From positions 1-8,862 of the forward strand of contig JAJRAT010000210.1 in the NCBI GenBank assembly GCA_028682845.1: 8,862 bases of DNA, in the 5' to 3' direction. Positions 6,844 through 8,862 of the stretch are shown piece by piece. The position numbers and the translations under genes are program-made. Numbering within the stretch: position 1 is the stretch's first letter; the number at the start of each line of letters is the position of its first letter. The notes under the pieces are model-generated. The model saw only the letters and a list, made by a program, of their open reading frames with translations, ran no database searches and had not been told where the DNA came from. Source of the stretch: Methanothrix sp. GTDB lineage: Archaea; Halobacteriota; Methanosarcinia; Methanotrichales; Methanotrichaceae.

Positions 6844-7227
6844 CGCGTCGCAGTACTTAACCTCGTCCACATCCAGGGTGAGGGGCGTGCCGGGCTCGAA
6901 GGAGGTGATCTTCCTCACCCGGCCCACGCCCACCAGTTGCAGTTGGGCCCTTGCCGCCTGCGCTTCGCTCTCCTCGTAGTAGTCCTGGTTGGATTGAACC
7001 GTTCGGTGGGTGATGATCTGCAGGGCCCGAATGGAGGCGATGAGGCCGCTTGTGCCGGGAACTATGTCCGGCGCGCTTGCCTCCGTGAGGAAGATGCGGT
7101 CTCCCGGCTGGATATTGAGCAGTGCAAAGAAGTTGTTCGGGCTGCGGATCTCCACGGTTCTGACCCTGGCCGCGAGCAGCTCTTTCATCACATGTCTTGC
7201 CAAACCCGATAGCGTTACGTAGATCAT
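6838..7227 (-). CDS. DUF473 family archaeal protein
   Basis: A 129-residue cytoplasmic protein of unknown function that I place in DUF473, a family conserved in methanogens and related euryarchaea. The conserved block is VRTVEIRSPNNFFALLNIQPGDRIFLT (residues about 22-48), followed by DIVPGTSGLIASI, ITHRTVQSNQDYYEE and the end VDVDEVKYCDAR-like segment. The NIQPGDRIFLT portion resembles a small beta-barrel of the ASCH/PUA type, so RNA binding is possible but only a guess. The ATG at 7227 is preceded by GGGTGATG, a good SD that includes the stop codon of the PAC2 gene 6 bp upstream, so translation is likely coupled. The TAG stop lies in a 12-bp tandem repeat. Confidence 0.88.
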   Translation of the reverse strand: MIYVTLSGLARHVMKELLAARVRTVEIRSPNNFFALLNIQPGDRIFLTEASAPDIVPGTSGLIASIRALQIITHRTVQSNQDYYEESEAQAARAQLQLVGVGRVRKITSFEPGTPLTLDVDEVKYCDAR

Positions 7228-7233
7228 CCGGCA

Positions 7234-7977
7234 TCACCCGTACATTGGGAATTCTTTGGGCATCTGCTGCTGTTGCTCTTCAGGAGACGCAGCTTTCATC
7301 TGCTGGGCCAGTTGCGCCATCTGCACCTCGATCTGCTGGGCTTGCTCTGCCAGCTTATCCGTGCTGACGCCAAGGCCGTAGATTTTGTTCAGGGTCTCGA
7401 CAGCGGCGATGGCCGCTCGCGGGTCCGGTTCAGCCGAGGCGGTCTCGCCGAGCAGGCAGATGGCGGGCAAATTACGTATGCGGCACTCGTTCATGATGCT
7501 GCCGGTAATTCCCGTTATCGTTCCCAGCTCGAAAACTTCGACCGCTTCCTTGATCCTGTCCAGCAGCTCCTTCTTGCTGACGGCCCCGAAGACGCGATGC
7601 TCCTCGCTCATCACGGTAATTCCGGCCAGGCACACCATCTCTTTGACGTGGATGGACTCGGCCCAGGAGACGATCTCTCTGCCGATATCGTAAGATGCCA
7701 GAGGATGCACCGGCACATCGGCGGTTAAAATCAGAATGCCCTTGCTCGCTTCCTCGTAGATGCGAACGGGCATGTTCACGACGCCCCCCAGGAGCACGGC
7801 CAGCGGCGGGAAGAACTTGGAACTCATGGCTCCGAGATACTCCATCTTCAGCTCGTTGACGATGTACTGGCTGGCAATGTTGCCTACCAGGCCAATTCCT
7901 GGGAAACCCTCGATCAGGATGGGATCTTTGACCGACGGCTCCTTCTCAAGGATGACCTGAACAATTTCCTTGTCCAT
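7234..7977 (-). CDS. PAC2 / proteasome assembly chaperone family protein
   Basis: The protein belongs to the PAC2 family (archaeal relatives of eukaryotic proteasome assembly chaperone 2). Members are thought to assist 20S proteasome assembly or have related chaperone roles; for this protein that is inference. The hallmark DPILIEGFPGIGLVGNIASQYIV lies at 18-40, with LTADVPVHPLASYDIGREIVSWA and TGITGSIMNECRIRNLPAICLLGETASAEPDPRAAIAAVETLNKIYGL further on. After about residue 205 comes a glutamine-rich probable coiled coil (EQAQQIEVQMAQLAQQMK) and a short tail. I chose the ATG at 7977 (247 residues, MDKEIVQVI) because family members usually start shortly before the DPIxIEGFPGIG motif. An ATG at 8013 would add 12 residues, and neither has a good SD. 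Confidence 0.9.
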   Translation of the reverse strand: MDKEIVQVILEKEPSVKDPILIEGFPGIGLVGNIASQYIVNELKMEYLGAMSSKFFPPLAVLLGGVVNMPVRIYEEASKGILILTADVPVHPLASYDIGREIVSWAESIHVKEMVCLAGITVMSEEHRVFGAVSKKELLDRIKEAVEVFELGTITGITGSIMNECRIRNLPAICLLGETASAEPDPRAAIAAVETLNKIYGLGVSTDKLAEQAQQIEVQMAQLAQQMKAASPEEQQQQMPKEFPMYG

Positions 7978-8072
7978 GAAAGAATTTAAGGCGTTAATCC
8001 GAGATAAGAGCATCGCCTTCTCGAATTGTCCCGCTCTGATTAATGGCGGTTAGGTTCGTTTTCTAGCTCGGC

Positions 8073-8170
8073 GTGATGCCGCCCATCATGTCGTGATGCC
8101 GGAAATCATATCATGACGCTGGAATCATGTCGTGATACCGGAATCATGTCATGATACCGGAAATCATGTT
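8073..8170. repeat. Five-copy 19/20-bp tandem array with dyad symmetry
   Basis: Five units lie head to tail at 8073-8092, 8093-8112, 8113-8131, 8132-8150 and 8151-8170. Their consensus is RTGATRCCGGAATCATGTC, with an optional extra A. A decayed sixth unit may follow to about 8190. At each junction the end of one unit and the start of the next form a dyad of the type ATCATG-T-CATGAT. At 8138-8160 this grows to a 23-bp near-perfect palindrome with only one A/A mismatch beside the central base. It could be a multi-site operator or a chain of RNA hairpins. Confidence 0.9.
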
Positions 8171-8211
8171 ATAGTATCTCATGTCATCATTTCTCAGGCT
8201 GTCGGTTTGTA

Positions 8212-8249
8212 TGTTATAATGATACAAAACGTTTATCAGCATCATAACA
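8212..8249. repeat. Bulged inverted repeat
   Basis: TGTT (8212-8215) plus ATGAT (8219-8223) pair with ATCAT (8241-8245) plus AACA (8246-8249), giving a nine-pair interrupted stem with a 3-nt bulge. The left arm includes TTATAAT (8214-8220), which could also be a TATA element for rightward transcription. Confidence 0.45.
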
Positions 8250-8280
8250 GAAGGATCTCTTGTGCAAGCAATGGCGCCCT

Positions 8281-8364
8281 GGAAACAAAACATGGAAAAT
8301 CAAACCGGGGAAACAAAATCGATAGAATCAAATCCTGGAAATCACATCCCCCATGAATCAATCG
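8281..8364. repeat. Degenerate 28-bp tandem repeat
   Basis: Three 28-bp units start at 8281, 8309 and 8337, each beginning GGAAA. The first two share the ten bases GGAAACAAAA and a second block, AATCAAAYC, near the unit end. The third is more diverged but keeps GGAAA and a GAATCAA block. A further AATCAAATC occurs at 8369-8377. The purine-rich strand is the plus strand. Confidence 0.6.
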
Positions 8365-8425
8365 ATGCAATCAAATCATGGGATCAAGATGACAGGATGG
8401 CAGGACGACTGAAGGATACCGGGAA

Positions 8426-8439
8426 TTTTTTTTAAAAAA
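8426..8439 (+). promoter_or_regulatory. T8A6 tract, possible promoter of the acyl-CoA synthetase gene
   Basis: Eight T followed by six A at 8426-8439 lie in a GC-rich setting and are flanked by CCGGG (8419-8423) and CCCGG (8446-8450), which form an inverted repeat. The tract is about 62-75 bp before the ATG at 8501. That suits a TATA element with a leader of about 40 nt. It could equally be a bidirectional T-run terminator. Confidence 0.35.
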
Positions 8440-8500
8440 GAGCTGCCCGGCATGGCATCCACTAGCCGCAAAAAAAGAGAAGCACGATCTTGGGGTCAAA

Positions 8501-8862
8501 ATGTCGGAAAAAATGAAAAGTCTTATGGATCAAGCTCTTGCTTCAGGGAGAACCTACCTGATGGAGCATGAAAGCAAGGCCGTTTTGGAGTCTCTGGGAA
8601 TTTCCACCACGGGCGCCGGATTGGCCGGATCTGAGGAAGAAGCTGTCAAGCTGTTCAAGTCTCTTGGCTCTGCCGCAGTATTGAAGGTACTTTCGCCGCA
8701 GGTTGTCCACAAATCCGATGCAGGCGGAGTTGTTCTTAACCTGAAAGATGAGGCATCCGTGCGCAAGGCCTATCGCGAGATTGTCGCAGCCTTCCGGGAC
8801 AAGGAATTGGCGGGCGTCTCCGTGCAGAAGATGGCAAAGCCCGGCCTTGAGGTCATCGTAGG
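8501..8862 (+). CDS. Acyl-CoA synthetase (NDP-forming), ATP-grasp beta-type, N-terminal part
   Basis: The frame is open to the window end, giving 120 residues starting MSEKMKSLMDQALASGRTYLMEHESKAVLESLGI. This is the start of the ATP-grasp domain of ADP-forming acetate/acyl-CoA ligases, which make ATP from acyl-CoA, ADP and phosphate or run in reverse. The hallmark VLKVLSPQVVHKSDAGGVVL lies at about 60-79. The histidine at 70 may match the beta-subunit phosphohistidine described for such enzymes. VSVQKMAKPGLEVIVG continues the domain at 106-121. Because the ATP-grasp part is N-terminal, this is either a separate beta subunit or a beta-alpha fusion; the missing 3' part would decide. The ATG at 8501 follows GGGG (8492-8495). 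It is transcribed away from the PAC2 gene across the repeat-rich gap. Substrate cannot be told. Confidence 0.92.
   Translation, partial: MSEKMKSLMDQALASGRTYLMEHESKAVLESLGISTTGAGLAGSEEEAVKLFKSLGSAAVLKVLSPQVVHKSDAGGVVLNLKDEASVRKAYREIVAAFRDKELAGVSVQKMAKPGLEVIV

Larger units (their letters stand above)
8014..8500. other. Repeat-rich non-coding gap between divergent genes
   Basis: No convincing gene lies in these 487 bp. A 74-codon frame at 8132-8356 starts inside the tandem array and shows no family features. From left to right the gap holds a 19/20-bp tandem array, a bulged dyad, a degenerate 28-bp tandem repeat and a T8A6 tract, each listed separately. It must contain the promoters of both the PAC2 gene (leftward) and the acyl-CoA synthetase gene (rightward). 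Confidence 0.8.

Noticed and set aside
6457..7212. 251-codon plus-strand reading frame across the DUF473 region
   Set aside because: It lies opposite the start of the dihydropteroate synthase-related gene and the whole DUF473 gene, and crosses the terminator hairpin. High GC content explains the open frame.
8073..8098. Box C/D guide RNA from the repeated GTGATG elements
   Set aside because: The GTGATG elements repeat with the array period, and no properly spaced box D, C' and D' set is present.
8073..8170. CRISPR array
   Set aside because: The units are contiguous at 19-20 bp with no unique spacers and there are no cas genes nearby.
8132..8356. 74-codon plus-strand reading frame in the intergenic gap
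   Set aside because: It starts inside the 19/20-bp tandem array, runs through the second repeat, has no SD and no recognisable protein features.

Overview
The window looks like chromosomal DNA of a methanogenic euryarchaeon, most likely Methanothrix/Methanosaeta-like. The grounds are an archaeal-type translation cluster (L7Ae, S28e, L24e, NDK, aIF5B), a DUF473 protein, a dihydropteroate synthase-related protein of the methanogen type, and the start of an acyl-CoA synthetase (NDP-forming) ATP-grasp subunit. The genus is inferred from gene content and sequence style; no search was run.

Layout. (1) 70-1011 (+): a tandem-domain universal stress protein, convergent with the next block and separated from it by a perfect 9-bp hairpin. 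(2) 4253-1111 (-): a translation operon in the order rpl7ae, rps28e, rpl24e, ndk, infB. Junctions in its first part are very tight, and Shine-Dalgarno (SD) sequences overlap the preceding stop codons. rpl24e (3485-3655) is only 56 codons long and easily missed. ndk appears to lack an ordinary start codon at its homologous N-terminus. The rpl7ae leader holds a box C/D-like kink-turn next to its SD, which fits L7Ae feedback control. (3) 6720-4367 (-): a dihydropteroate synthase-related gene, overlapping by an ATGA junction with a predicted exported, membrane-anchored protein of unknown function. (4) 7977-6838 (-): a PAC2-family protein followed 6 bp later by a DUF473 protein, ending in a hairpin plus T6 terminator. 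(5) 8014-8500: a 487-bp non-coding gap between divergent genes. It holds a five-copy 19/20-bp tandem array of palindromic character, a bulged dyad, a degenerate 28-bp tandem repeat and a T8A6 tract. (6) 8501 to the window end (+): the N-terminal 120 residues of an ATP-grasp acyl-CoA synthetase (NDP-forming) beta-type protein.

Most genes are ordinary archaeal housekeeping. The parts that deserve attention are regulatory or non-coding: the rpl7ae leader kink-turn, the ndk start, and the repeat-rich gap at 8014-8500.
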